NCBI RefSeq assembly: GCF_027596085.1 | Contig: NC_072465.1 | Span: 16,289,207-16,353,206 of the forward strand | Source of the DNA: Anoplopoma fimbria | Taxonomy: Eukaryota > Chordata > Actinopteri > Perciformes > Anoplopomatidae | Direction: 5' to 3' | Length of the DNA stretch: 64,000 nt | In this document: piece after piece, positions 32,462 through 45,434 of the stretch | How positions within the stretch are numbered: position 1 is the stretch's first letter | How the letters are laid out: every line of letters begins with the position of its first letter | The notes under the pieces: model-generated | Database searches by the model: none | Seen by the model: only the letters and a program-made list of their open reading frames with translations | What the model was told of the DNA's origin: nothing | Made by a program: the position numbers and the translations under genes

Positions 32462-35400
32462 TTAAAGCTGTGTGCTGCTGTAATTGTCCTGAAATCAAAC
32501 AGTTTTTAGATTTAGATTTAGTCCAAATGACATGATTAAACAAAACATTTTCAGTAAAAGAAGAACTCATTGTGTGTCACCTGAACATCAGCTGAATATA
32601 CTCACCACTGATGGCCCGTATCTGGAGTATGATGTTGCTCCACGATGGTCCAGACAGTAGAGCACAGCGTCATGAACGGAGGCAAAGAGATGCCTCTTAG
32701 TAATCGACTCGGAGAAGAAGTCACCAAGCTCCAATTGTTCCACCACGGTGGCTGAAGAGAAAACAGTTTTAAAGGCAAAAAATGACCCTTTTCATGTAGT
32801 AGAGGAAGTGAGAAGGTGTTTACTCACCTTGACAACCAGCCATGTAGATATCTACGTCAATCTCACTGAAGTCCTTGAAAATCTGTCAATAATGTAAATA
32901 CAGAATATTTATCCACATCAAAAGTTATCACTTAACAACCCCTTAAAAAATCTCAATTCTTCCCTGTCAGGTGCCACTAATCCTAATCAGCCTATAATAA
33001 TCCATCTCACAGTCAATAATCAAGGTTTAATTTAACTGCAACAGCACAACTATCAATCATGTGTAACTAGAAGTTAATAAATTACCATGTCAGTGAAATC
33101 AGAACTTGCCAAGACTAAATTAAACCCAAATCTTTTTATCTGTATTGAAAATGTGTCATATTTCACTTTTTAATGAGAGCAATAGGAATCTTTTTCTTCA
33201 TTTTGTTTTTACCTTTGACAAGTCAGGACCGGATGATTGCAGACCTGTATTTATCTTTCTTATTGTCAAATTAATCAATCTATAAATCTATATTAACATA
33301 GTAAAAATTGCTGTTAATACAAAATTTCCAAGCTTTCCTTGTAAAACTCCCATGGCAACCTTTATAAATTGCTCATGATTCTCAAATAACGCTTACAGTA
33401 TTTATTAAAAGGATTTGACAACCGGATGACCTGAAAGGAAAAGTGTTACATTTCAATCAGGGGATATTTGTCCCTGTGGTACTTACATTTTTCATAGCCT
33501 TGATAGCCACTGTGTCAATGAAGTTAGCCGTGGAGAGGTCGATGATGATGGAGTGAATGTCCCAAGTCCACTTGCCCAGTGACCCAAGAGAGACCCGCTC
33601 CAGATCGTGGCTCAGCGTGTCCTCACTGCTGGAGCCCAGAGTGGTGGTGTCCCCGTCCTGCAGCTCAGACATCCACCCTAAGCTGGTGCAGTCTGGTTGT
33701 CCTCCCTTCAGGTACTCCCATCTGCAGGGGCCGTCTGGTGTTTGAGGGGTGATGGGGACGACAAACACTGTCCCGTTCTCCCTCTCAGTCCAGTCCTGCT
33801 CCTCCTCATCTATATCAATGCCGTCCAAGCATGTTTCCCTCCAACGGCCGGCCTCCTCCTCCACAGAGAACACCGGCGCTCCAGACAGATGTTGAGCGAC
33901 CCTCTGTGCCCGTCTCTGCAGAGGGGTAAGTGAAGGAAATGATTCAAACTTCTATAAAGAAGACTTTCTGGTAGCTTGGCCATTGGTCACCTACTGCATT
34001 TCTGTCCAGTGTGAGAGCAGGCACTCTTCAGACAACTACTTACAAATCAAAGGACTTTGGTGCCACTTTTCTCACCACATAGAATATAAGGTGACTAATG
34101 GCCAAACACCAGAACAAATAGTGTGGTCGTGAAAATGTTTTGTATGTATTCTAAAACAATGGATTGATTACAGCAAACATACCTCTTTCTTGGCTTGCCT
34201 TTTTGCCCGTCTCTCAGCCCTCCTTTCTCTACGTTTCTGTTTGGCTTCCTGCCTCCTCTTGTAGATAATCATTTTACTAATGTCGAGCCCACTCTGAAAA
34301 CAGATAAAGAAGAAAATAAAACATCATTTGAATCTTATTAAAACATAGCAGGGAACAAAAACAAAAAATTATTGCTTTGATAAACAAGAAATTAGAAGAG
34401 ATTAGAGCTGGAACAATAAGTCAATTAACTGATCAATCTGTTGACAGAAATTGAATCTGCGAGTATTTTGATAAAAGATTAAAGGGAAAATTTGTCACCT
34501 TTATTGTGTATCTTCTATCAATGTTGACTGATGGTAGATTGAATCAATAAATTCCTCTGTATGTGATATATTGATCCTGAAAGTTGAGTTTGCACCTGCA
34601 AAATCTGTTCTCCCTGCATCCAGCACCGTCATTTGACATCATGTCACGGTGACGTCAATGTGATGTCAAATGATCCAGTGGATTCAGTGACATAGTTGGA
34701 TGCAAGAAAGAACTACAGGCTGTTTCAACTTGGATTTTTGGTCACCACCTCTGGGGAGTTAGATGTTTTGGCTGACTGGGATATTCAGCTGTATTTATTC
34801 GAGCCAGAGTGTAAGGCTGAAGAAATCCGGCGGAGAGAGGCCAAGGCTGCGGCTGCATTAACCGTGCAAGAGGTTATGGACAGGGGGAACCCTCAGGGAG
34901 TCAGAAGCTTGTGTGCAAGGCATTCTGGTTTATGTAAGCACTGTTGGCACTGCCCCCAAAGCAAGTGGGGAATGTGTTGCTTCAATTGACAACATTTACC
35001 CTTTAGACTGATTGGACAACAACATAAAAAGGTGGCAAATGTTCCTTTATTTGTCTGTCCATGAAACATGCCAAACATTTATCTTGCTTCAGCCTCTCAA
35101 TGTGAGGATTTGCTGGTTTTCTTTGTCACATATGATAGTACACTGAATATCTTTGGGTTTTGGAGGAAAGGTTGGATAAAACAAGGAATATGAAGACGTC
35201 ATTGGCCATTTTTTACTATGTTTAGGCATTTTCTAGAAAAAGAATCAACAGATTACTCTCATAAAATCATAAATCATAAAAAACATAATTAGGTACAGCC
35301 CTAGAATAAACAGTACTATTGTGAAGAAGAACAAACCTTTTCTTTCAGAGCCTCAAGGTATAGATCAGCATTGGCGAAATATAATGTAGCGGAGGAGCGA

Positions 35401-38400
35401 AATATAGTAACACCTGGAATCTCTCTCGCCTGCCAAATAACAAATAGTCATTAGCTGATTTATACAAAAAAAAAGCTTTCATGTATGATTTACCATCTTT
35501 CTGTCTCACCTCTCTGTGGGTCTCTATATCTACGTACAGTTCTGTACCTCGAACATTTCCCAGAACGGAGTATGTTGGCCTGACCAAAATAAAAACACAA
35601 CATTATTCTGTGTGCAGTATATTTTCATACAGTATTTTTTCTAATATAGAAGATCTTGCAGCCCAAAATCAGTAATTAATATCTCTAACACAAACATACA
35701 CACAGTATGACTCAGATACTGAAATGTACTATGGTGAGGTGCTGAGGAGTCTTACATCTGAGTTCTGAAGATAACAGTCATCATAGCAAAGATGATTGAT
35801 GCTGCAAGACCCAGATCCAGATTGAACAGCATGGTTGCCACCCAAGTGACCAACCACACCACCTGTGGGATGCAGCATGACATTACACGTTCTTTAATGT
35901 GATTATGAAAAGAAAACAAGAATGATGACATGTCTAGATTCAACAACAGCAACAGCTAATTCATTTTTTTTTAATGAGCAATAAGCTTCTTACCAGATCA
36001 ATCTTGCTGCGTTTCCACAGTGTAACAATGTCAGAGTACTGCTTGAACATCCCCTTCAGATTTACAAAGACGATCGCTGCAAGGACAGCCTAAAATAAGC
36101 ATACCCACATTTTTAGGTATTTAATCAGATGTGTACACAAAAGTGAATGATTCAAACTCAAAAAACCATTAAAATACACAAAAATATTTCATGCAACATA
36201 AATATTTACTGCAAAGCTACAGAAAAGACGAGTTGTAGAACAACTTAACCTTTGGCAGCTCCTGGAACAGAGGTCCCAGTTTCAGTATAGTCACCAACAC
36301 AATTAGAGCTGAGGCCACTCCAGCCATCTGCAAGAACAACACAAAGGTTTTATTGAAATATTTGTGTTCAACAGGTGTGTAAACATTTACATTTGCTCAT
36401 CAGAAATAAAGTAAGTCCATTGTTGGAGAATATCTTGACAGCACATATTACCAACATTTAGAAGTAAAATGTTCAAGTTTGTTTTCCAATAATTAATTGA
36501 TTTGATATAGATATTGTTAAGATAAATAATATAAACATCTCTGTGTAGTCAACATTCAGGTAGATTTTCATTAACTAAAATGAGGCAGGTTTACTGGTCT
36601 CCCTGAAGTGAAAATAGTTTTTTATGTGATTTAGGTGAACCAGATGACAAAGTCCAATTAATGTATCATCACTCATATGATGATTTAAGAACAACTCTTT
36701 CTCTCTCAGGAAAATGTCTCTTATACAAGTTCGACTAGATTAATTCTAGTCAAAAACCTGAGCTGTGTTTAAGAGAGGAAACCATTAGTGTGGCAGATTT
36801 CTTTTTGTAGAGCATGAGGCAGTTGTTTGTTTGCAGTTGAATAAAAGTTATGTTCATGTCTGACAAATGTGTCACCACTGCAACTGCATTTTTTTCTGAG
36901 TGAGCTGGGCATTTGTATGTGCATGATACACTTGTTTTAAGTGTAAAACTACAGCACATGTTAAAGTAGCATCAGTAAGGGTTTCCACATAGTTCTTATA
37001 CACATATTGTTGTTATATTTTCTTCAACATCAGTTTCTTTTTACCCTACCTCAATCATCCTTAAATGGGTCTAGTAGTTTGCATATATTTAGAGTATAAC
37101 TACTGCATGTTGCATGTTCACAGTACTTGTGAGGCCATGCTGATATAATGATGTTACTTCTGTTGCTCACTCACTTGTGTTTTTCCTCCAGTGGTCTCTT
37201 GGATGAGACTTCGAGACATGGAGGAGCAGACAGAGAAGCACTGGAAGAAGCCTCCCACTGCATTACAGAGACCCAGCGCCACCAGCTCCTGCAGCAGGGT
37301 GACGACAATAGACAAAAGCATGAGCAAGAAAATACAGAAAGAAAGGAATGCAGAGGTATGATAAAGGTACGCTACAGGTTTTTAATGAGAGTTGTGGTTT
37401 ACCTGATTACTGTCCACATTGTATCCATGTTTCAGTGCAAATGTTTTCCCTAGTGAAATAGATATGGCATATCCAACCATGGCCAATGCAAAAGCTTCAC
37501 CAATAACTTCTCCAAAAATACGTGCATCTGGTACACTGGGATAACTTAGACTGGTGCAAAGGTAGAAGAGAAGGGAATTAGTTAGTACTATAAAGCTGGG
37601 AATATGACTCAACAAATAATTACAGCAGTATAACTTGAACCCCAGTGCTTACCCATTAGGAATTTCTCCAACTACTGAAATAGTGTAGTTGCTGTTCAAG
37701 TGGGTATAGGTTGATATGAATGTCCCTGCCACAATCTAAAGGCATCACAGAAAGCATACAGATCATAAACACACAAACCAAAGTCAAATTTCACAACACA
37801 TGTCAGAATTTCAATCATTAAAAACCTGGTGAATCATATGCTAGATGTGAACCCTAATTATTAGCCATGAATATCTCCTTTTTGCTGTGAACTGCACAAA
37901 TGCAGAGGCCCGGGCACTGCTGCTGATTCAGCTGCTTGGCTCCACAGCGTCTGTGCTTTTTTAGTTCTGCTGCAACATCAGCAGCTGCACAGAGCACAGA
38001 AGTGATAACATAAAGAGAGGTCAGAGAGTGTGTCCTCTTATCAACTCACTGTGATGAGCTCCACTGGGATGGGCACTGGCAGCTTCGGACTGAGAAACGA
38101 GTTGAGCTCCTTGGCTGAAATAAGAAACACCATGGACACAGCACTGACCAACAGTGTGGGAAGATGAGTTCTTGGCAGCAACAATAAAACATCCTTCAGA
38201 GTCTAAAAATGGAGTAAGGAAAAGCAGGAGGTGGTTAAGGCTTACCTTAAAACACACATATTTAGCTGCACACAACTGATGGTTTTGTCATTTTATGTCA
38301 GAATTCAGTTTAAGATTATATATCCACATTGTTAACTTATTCACCGATCTATACTGTACACTAATCTTACAATAAAGACCAAATTTATACTGTCTTATAT

Positions 38401-40255
38401 ATTTTTGCTTTTAGTTGCCTGAAATACATCACAGCTCTGTCCACAAAACAAAAGGTGGAGAAGCAGCGTTCTGGAACTCTCAGTTCTTTTAAATTATGGC
38501 TGGAGACTTTTTTGTTTGCGTTGCTATTTATTAAATCAAATAATTATTCACTTCATGCACTGGACTGCAGCTTTTTTTTTTATGTAATACATGCCTTTCC
38601 TGTTCTATTTTAGCTTGTTCTAATTTCTATTCTCTTCCGATTTTCTTTCTAATAAGTGACTGTTTTTAATTAAAAGCACTTTGAATTACCTTGTGGCAAA
38701 AATCTGCTATATAAATAAACTGCATTAAGAGAATCTCAGCACTCATGACACTAGAGTGTCTGGGTGCACAAGGGTTAAAGACCTCAAAGTGGTATAATGA
38801 AAAACGCAGCCAAGAAAATTAGATTCGCTCATCATCAAATGCTGCCTTCACAGCAGTCATTCAAGCAGAACCAAATACTTGACAGTACTCACATACACCA
38901 GTGATAAGGGACCGCTGAACCGTGTGGGTGAAACTCCAAAGATGTGCTTGATTTGTGCCACCACAGCATGGGCTGCTGCTGCTGTTGTGTAAGCCCGCAC
39001 GAGAGGTTCAGACAAGTATGTCCCCACAAATCCAAACTTTACCAAACCTAGAACCACCTATGCAAACAATAATTGTGAATGAGTATCGACAGCTGTAACA
39101 ACTGAATACAACATTATGATTTATGTGGGATACTGTGTTCAGACCTGAATAAGTCCTCCTAGGACAGTGGTAGCAGCCGCCACCTGCACCCTGTATGCGT
39201 CCCGGGCAGTTATGTCCACTGCAGAAACATTGGTCCCATTTGTTATGAGGAAATCTGCATCTGGAGCAAGTCTCTCTGTCACACTACCCACCATGATGCT
39301 GAGCACCGTAAATGTACCTGAACACAATGAAAGATAGCAGCACATATCATTACAGAGGTTATAATGGCTACAGTTACAACGTTGCTCTCTCTTTCTACTT
39401 ACCAATGGATATATGACGTGATGTTCCAAAAAAGAAGTAGATCAATGCTGGATAGAGAGACGAGTACAGCCCAAATACAGGAGGTACAGAAGCCAACAAT
39501 GCATATGCCAAACCTGTGAAATACAGAAGTTATGTTACATCTGAGTTTACTAACCATTTTATTATGAACCATTTTAACTGTATTATTACTGGCAAAAAAA
39601 AAAAATCTTCAGAGGGAAGGTTATAAAATGGTTTGTGCAAAATATTACTTGTGAGTCAAAATTATACTTAAGGTTTTTGTCATATACCCTCATGTCATGA
39701 AATTCACTTATCACAAGATGACTGGGAAAAAATGTGAGTTTTTGCTGCAGTATTGTGGTTATTCCCTCGACCATGATGGACTACTGTCATACCTTGTGGC
39801 AGGTGCATTATGCCCACACTGATGCCAGAAATGAGGTCTGGCATGCCGTAGTCCCAGATTGAGTACTTGGGCAGCCAGTACAACACAGGCAAGCTGCTCA
39901 CCACACTTCGTTTCAGTTTGGGAGCTGTACATCTTGAAGAGATTTGAAGGATATACACAGTGACAAAAGTTTAAGTCTTTTATTGGCTGACATCTTAAAG
40001 CAGAAATTCACTGAAACTGTCTCTCTCTTGTTGACAAAAAGATCAGACCTGACATCCACATCTACAGAAGAGAAAGCATCAAAGTTTCAAGATCAAGCCA
40101 TAAAAATTGCCTTACCTTAAGGAGTCTTTAAGGTGTTTAGTTAGAGAAGGGCGAGTGTCAGAGTATGATTTTCTCTGCGTAACCTCTTCTAGTCTCTGCT
40201 CATCAAGCACTTCCCGCTCCACTCTGTATTTCCCAAGTCTGCGTGTAGAATCCAT
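32462..40255 (-). CDS. slc26a6: SLC26A6-like anion exchanger
   Basis: This is a plasma-membrane exchanger of chloride, bicarbonate, oxalate and sulfate. Nineteen coding exons join in phase to 812 residues: 40116-40255, 39793-39932, 39403-39513, 39145-39317, 38893-39057, 38050-38202, 37653-37735, 37403-37550, 37175-37288, 36250-36327, 35994-36089, 35756-35862, 35510-35579, 35337-35429, 34183-34293, 33487-33915, 32828-32882, 32606-32751, 32462-32488. The SLC26 signature is present ([19 protein letters not shown]), as are [37 protein letters not shown] and the C-terminal STAS domain (from PTYSVLG). The STAS insertion is long and highly charged ([18 protein letters not shown], then acidic). The last exon adds only DNYSSTQL, a class I PDZ-binding end. 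It is nearest to SLC26A6 by recalled sequence, and P4HTM is also its neighbour in human. Confidence 0.92.
34390..34500 (+). repeat. Degenerate interspersed repeat in an SLC26A6 intron
   Basis: TTAGAGCTGGAACAATAAGT followed by CAATTAACTGATCAATCTG is a diverged copy of the GAGCTGCAACGATTAATCG repeat family at 44585-44775. It lies in the intron 34294-35336. Confidence 0.45.
34629..34673. repeat. Perfect 13-bp inverted repeat enclosing a full CRE
   Basis: TCATTTGACATCA (34629-34641) and its exact reverse complement TGATGTCAAATGA (34661-34673) flank a 19-base spacer. The spacer holds GTCACGGTGAC and the complete cAMP-response palindrome TGACGTCA at 34650-34657. It lies within an SLC26A6 intron. 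It could be the ends of a tiny MITE-like element or a regulatory hairpin. Confidence 0.7.
38430..38730 (+). repeat. LINE 3' end in SLC26A6 intron 5
   Basis: The segment CAGCTCTGTCCACAAAACAA ... TATGGCTGGAGACTTTTTTG is the diverged end of a LINE ORF2. It is followed by AAAGCACTTTGAATTACC and TGCTATATAAATAAA, the typical 3' tail. It is antisense to the gene. Confidence 0.6.
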
Positions 40256-41290
40256 TGAGCTGAATCTGTCAATATCTTTGCAACTTCAATGATTTTACTC
40301 TGTTAATATGCGGTAAAGGTGATTTATTCCAGAAACTTTATCACAAACGGTTCACCCAACTGTCAAGAGGACAGCTGTATCTGCATATGTACATCATATT
40401 GCCTAATGGTTACCTATAGTCAGGATGTTGTGGGCAGAGCCTCTTCATTACAATGATGGCTGACTGGAAAAAGCAGAGTATGTAATTATAGTCTTAAAGT
40501 GGAAAATATTAACTTTGTTGATTTTCAATGGATGTTTGACAGGTGTTTTCCCATCCGTCCAGGTCTTTTTTTTCCATTCACTAGCAAAAGTAAAGCTAAT
40601 GAACCATGAAATGTCACCTTAAGCTCGAATTACATCGGTCAAGAGAGTCTTTATGAGGGCTTCATATGAACAACATACTTAAAATATAAAAATAAAAAAA
40701 TCTATTAGTGGTCAGTTATTATCCAACACAATGCTGGCAAGCCAGGAAGTAAAATATATAAATAAATTTAGTATAAAAACTTTATTATTGTTGTTGCAAC
40801 AATCTCAAGAATTTGGATTTTATGAATCAAACTTAAAAAACAAGATCTTTGCACCATGGGTGCACAGTATACTGGGCCTTTAAGAGAATGCTGTCATGAA
40901 ATCTGAATCCAAGCGAGGTGCAATGTTTCATGTCAGTCATTCCAGAGCTGCACGCATGTGACCGAGGCAAGAAAAGTGGAACAAAGAATTACTTCTATCC
41001 CACAGTACAATGTAATGCCAATGAGTCAAATAAGGATTGTCAAAATAATTTGGAATATTTGTCACTATCATGTTTTAAAAACAAACACCCTCCTGATCAC
41101 TCAAACCCTTCTGACCTACTTGCTGCCTGACACAACACTGTCTATTTTGGGTTAGCAGCTCAGAGGGCCACAGCAGTGGAGGGGGTACATATCTTTGTCT
41201 CTTGCAAGAGCTCAGACCCTCTCTAAACCCCCTGACTGACACATTCGGCAACATAAACAACAAATGGAAAACATGGATATTTACTTGTCT
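40256..41290. other. Head-to-head intergenic region of SLC26A6 and KBTBD12
   Basis: The two genes diverge across about 1.6 kb including noncoding exons. I see no coding exon. A short noncoding KBTBD12 exon probably ends at 41328 (GACTATG|GTAAGG). The AT-rich middle (40680-40800) shows no recognisable element. Confidence 0.5.
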
Positions 41291-41898
41291 TTTTAGACCA
41301 AAGAGAGCAGAAGAGCTGGAGACTATGGTAAGGCTTGTACAAATGAATGCTGTATAATGTGAACAGATGTAGTGCTAACTTATGAAAGTGCACATATTAT
41401 TTGGACAATGGTGAATTTTGCTCGTATTTGTTATATCCAAAGCTAATTAGATATACTCCTTAAATGTGAAGTTCATGGAAATATGTTAACAGGTTTGCCA
41501 TTACTTAAGCCATTATAGGAATGTGGTTTTGTTTGACTTAAATATGCTTTTATGGTTAACATCTTTGTAATGCAACATTGATTACTGGTATTATTGGTTA
41601 ATCAAGTATTACAACAATTACTTAATTATTTTACCTACATCATCAGGATACCAAGATTACCAAATGAGCATAAATAAAGAGTTGATTTGTCTAGCAGTTA
41701 TAGCATTACAAATACATTTCACACCAGCATGTGCTTATTAAACTGCGATTTGATATCATAGGGATGGTTGCTCAGTATTTGTTTATGTTTTTTGTATTTG
41801 TTTTTCCAGAGACAGCGTCCTGACCAGTTGTTCAGAGTGCATAAAAAATACTTTGTAACTTTTTAAATATCATTGTTTCTAAAAGAAGTTGAGGCAAA

Positions 41899-44236
41899 AT
41901 GGATCTTACGGCCAAACATGGGCTGGTGCTGCTCGACCAGCTGAGGAAGATGAGGGAGAGTGAGCATCTGACAGATGTGGTGCTGGTTGCTGAGGGCATC
42001 AGCTTTCCATGTCATCGGGTCGTTCTGTCCGCCTTCAGCCCATACTTCCGGGTAATGTTCACATGCGGCCTCCGTGAGTGCAACAGCAGAGAAATATTCC
42101 TGCGTGACACCCCTGCAGACAGCCTGGCCCTCCTCTTGAACTACATGTACTGCTCCGATCTTCCTCTCACTAACGCCAATGTACAAGGCATCTCTATTGC
42201 AGCCTTTCTCCTGCAGATGGATGACGTCTTCACTCGCTGCCAGCTGCACATGACCGAGAACATGGACGCCTCAAACTGCCTTGGTGTGCATTACTTTGCC
42301 CGTGACCTCGGTGCAGAGGAACTGGCTGACCATGCTCAGCGCTTCCTGCGGCAGAACTTTGTCCAAGTCTGCCAAAATGAGGAGGTCCTGGAGCTGGAGG
42401 CCCATCAGCTGGGGAAGCTCCTGACTTCTGATGACCTAAACATTTCACGAGAAGAGACCATCCTGGATGTGGTCCTACGCTGGGTCAGACACAGCACTCT
42501 GATGGATGGAGAGGTCCGTATTCTGCACCTTCCAGAGCTCCTGAGGAAGGTCCGTCTGCCACTGATAAATGCCGACTACTTAAAAGAGGCAATGAAGAGA
42601 AACACGGCCCTGCTGGCAAACGCTGAGTGTCTAGAGATTCTCAATGAAGCCTTGGAGGCCACAGCGATGCATCCAGCAGCTGCACCACGCCAACTCAAGC
42701 TGCGGTACGGCATGGAGACCACAGATCTGCTGCTCTGCGTTGGAAACGACGGAGCCGGGATCAGGTCTAGATACAGCAGCTACACTGAGCGCAGCTTTTG
42801 CTACGCCCCGTCCACAGGCCGCATCTACTACATCACTTCACCTCGCTATGCAGAGGCTCTGGGGTATGTGTGTGCCGGGGTTGTAACTGAAGGAAATGAC
42901 ATTATAGTGGCAGGAGAAGTAGGTGCACGAAGAATGGCCCGACAGAAGGACATTAATGTTGAGATTTACAGGTAAGACATTAGGTGACACACTTGATAAC
43001 TACATGCACACACATGGCACTGATTGTTATGTTGGGTTGCCAGGTACAAAGTAGAGGCCCAAGGAAGCTGGGAGTGCCTGACGTCAGCAGAGTACCGTGA
43101 TTCATACGCTCTGGGCTCACTGGGTGACACTCTGTACCTGCTGGGTGGGCAGATGAAGCTAAAGAACCAGGTTCTCATCACTAACTGTGTGGAGCGATGG
43201 TCTCTGCAGGGAGGACCCTGGCGCAGTGCAGCACCCCTGCCTCTACCTTTAGCCTATCACAGCGTGGTCAGGATGAAAGATCGCCTTTATGTGATGGGTG
43301 GTCGATCCCCACAGGTGATGACAAAACATATTTACGCGTGTTAACTTCTGAGCAATAACTTTGAAATCTAGAGAATCAGACTTTAACACATTTAACATGA
43401 GCTCAGTGTCTGTATGCGGCTCCTCTCTGATCGCACCTGCTCTGCTTTGTCAAACTCTTCCACCATCCAGTCATACCGGATGGATGATGAGCCCGACCGT
43501 CTTAGTAACCGCCTCCTGGAGTATGATCCGAACACAAATAAGTGGACAGAGCTGAGTCCCATGAAGTTCTCAAAGTACCGCTGCAGTGCTGTTGCACTGA
43601 ATGGCGAAATTTTTGTGATGGGTAATATTAATTGTTCTGTTGTTAGTCTTAAATCTCTCTTGGAATGCATATGATTTGATGATTCTGCAACATAAATTAA
43701 GTTGCATGGATTCCTGTAACAATCATTTTTTCAAAAGGATTCTATGTGTTGATATTAAAAAAAAACTATTTTGCAGGGGGGATTGGATGTGAGGGTGTGG
43801 ATCGTGGACAATCACGCCGCTGCCTCGACGCTGTAGAGATCTACAACCCAGATGGAAATAATTGGAGGGATGGACCTCCTCTCCCATCTGCACAACTGTC
43901 ACTGCGCACCAACGCCTCAAACGCAGGAGTGGTGGGAGGCAAGATCTATGTGTGTGGATACTACAAAGGAGCAGGTAATGAAGAATAGTTGTATCCAATG
44001 AATGAAGAGTTTTTAAGATGACTCCAAGTGACTACATTACCCTTTCTGTTTCTTTACTACCTTTAGATCGTCATGATGATATAACCAAAGAAATTTTGGA
44101 GCTGAACCCCTGGGAGAACCGGTGGACGGTGGTGGCTCGGCACGCTCTGATGCATGACAACTATGACGTCTGTTTAGTGGCAAATCTCAACCCAAGGGGA
44201 CTAATGTCCCCACCTGCAGACTTGGTTAACCAGTGA
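41899..44236 (+). CDS. kbtbd12: Kelch repeat and BTB domain-containing protein 12
   Basis: This is a BTB-BACK-Kelch protein of the type that serves as substrate adaptor for Cullin-3 ubiquitin ligase. Five coding exons (41899-42971, 43044-43314, 43471-43621, 43777-43974, 44067-44236) join to 620 residues, against about 623 in human KBTBD12. The BTB domain is at residues about 20-125 (LTDVVLVAEG, FPCHRVVLSAFSPYF), the BACK domain is about 130-240 (NCLGVHYFARDL, DDLNISREETILDVVLRWV), and Kelch blades run from about 290 (YALGSLGDTLYLLGGQ, YVMGG, NAGVVGGKIYVCG). The end DNYDVCLVANLNPRGLMSPP matches the family's end closely by recall. A noncoding exon at 41810 (after TTTTTCCAG) continues into the coding exon. 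Its substrate is not known from sequence. Confidence 0.95.
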
Positions 44237-44584
44237 CACACCCGTCAGATTAAGTCAAAGTCTGTTTAGGAGCATACACAAAGGAAATGAATTATTAATT
44301 ATCAATGCACTTATTGCTGGGGCAAAGGCATCATTTTTTTCAAGCAAAAAGAGGTTTTACTGCCCAACATGAAAGAGGATCTGCGGTTAGTGATTAGCAC
44401 GTTGTTATGAGAGATTCTGTTGTCAATGAGGATAGAAAGACAATTTGTAAATACAGTGTTTGTTATTTTGAATCTTAAACATCTGCAGATTGGTCACCAG
44501 AATGCTGCAGCTGTGTGGCACATAGCATTATCAGCAACATTAGGAAATGATTTCTTTTTACTTTAACCAGACATACATTATTGT

Positions 44585-44780
44585 TCAAGAGCTGCAACGA
44601 TTAATCGATTGACAAAAATGAATCGACATAATCGTTTCAGTCATATTTCAAGCACAACTTTTGAGTCCTGCTTCTCAATACAAAGAAAATGCCATTGCAA
44701 AAAAAAGACATTGCAGTTGCCTCTGAGAAATGTGAATTTGTTGACTAGTAAACCAATAATAGATTAACGAAAAAAAGAAT
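44585..44780 (+). repeat. Teleost interspersed repeat downstream of KBTBD12
   Basis: It opens AGAGCTGCAACGATTAATCG and continues AATCGACATAATCGTTTCAG, then TTTGTTGACTAGTAAACCAA. This is the best-preserved copy in the window of the family also seen at 27620 and 34390. The remaining interval to 45430 is AT-rich 3' UTR and intergenic sequence with no other feature. Confidence 0.6.
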
Positions 44781-45434
44781 TTGCACATTAAATGATAATG
44801 TATCTCTAATCATTATTATGGACTTGGATACAAATTATACCAAGATACTGGTTAAGTATTTGATCCATCTATTGCAGGTTGAATACTAAAGATTTATAAT
44901 GAAAAATAAATTGACATAATATAATATTTAACATTTTTTATTAAATCAATCAATTGTTGTTTTTTTGGAATGCTTGCTTAGGCATAATAAAATGTGTTTT
45001 CTGCTAATAAACATGCACCTTAACATTTATGGAGCATGTTGTTGATTTCAAAACAGACAATTCTTTTTATATTTTTAATGGCATGTCAACAGTATAGTAA
45101 GTACAGAATAAATTAGTTTTAAAAAATCAGCAGAGACAGTTTAGAGAACAATATGTATTTTTTTTATGTCAGCTGAATAACTTAAAATGTTATTGCATTT
45201 GAGTGTCAGTCTATCCTAAATGTACTTATCATGAGTACCTTTTAGACCTCTCCACAGCTCTTCCACCATAAGTATAAGAAAAATAAACACTTTCTTTCTT
45301 CAAAAAACGATATAACTCTACAACTAATATAACAAAGGTCATAAGTAACGATAAATATCACAATATAATCTTTCTGGCTTTAACTCCAAACAAAAAAGCA
45401 CAGATGCTTCACTCTTTAGTCCTTTACTCATCCT

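Noticed and set aside
34696..34989. 97-codon frame [13 protein letters not shown] in an SLC26A6 intron
   Set aside because: It has no known motif or splice context and lies next to the inverted repeat in intronic sequence. It is most likely a chance frame or a decayed repeat.
37148..37453. Plus-strand frame with polar residues (101 codons)
   Set aside because: It is antisense to SLC26A6 exon 9 (37175-37288), which encodes [13 protein letters not shown] on the minus strand.
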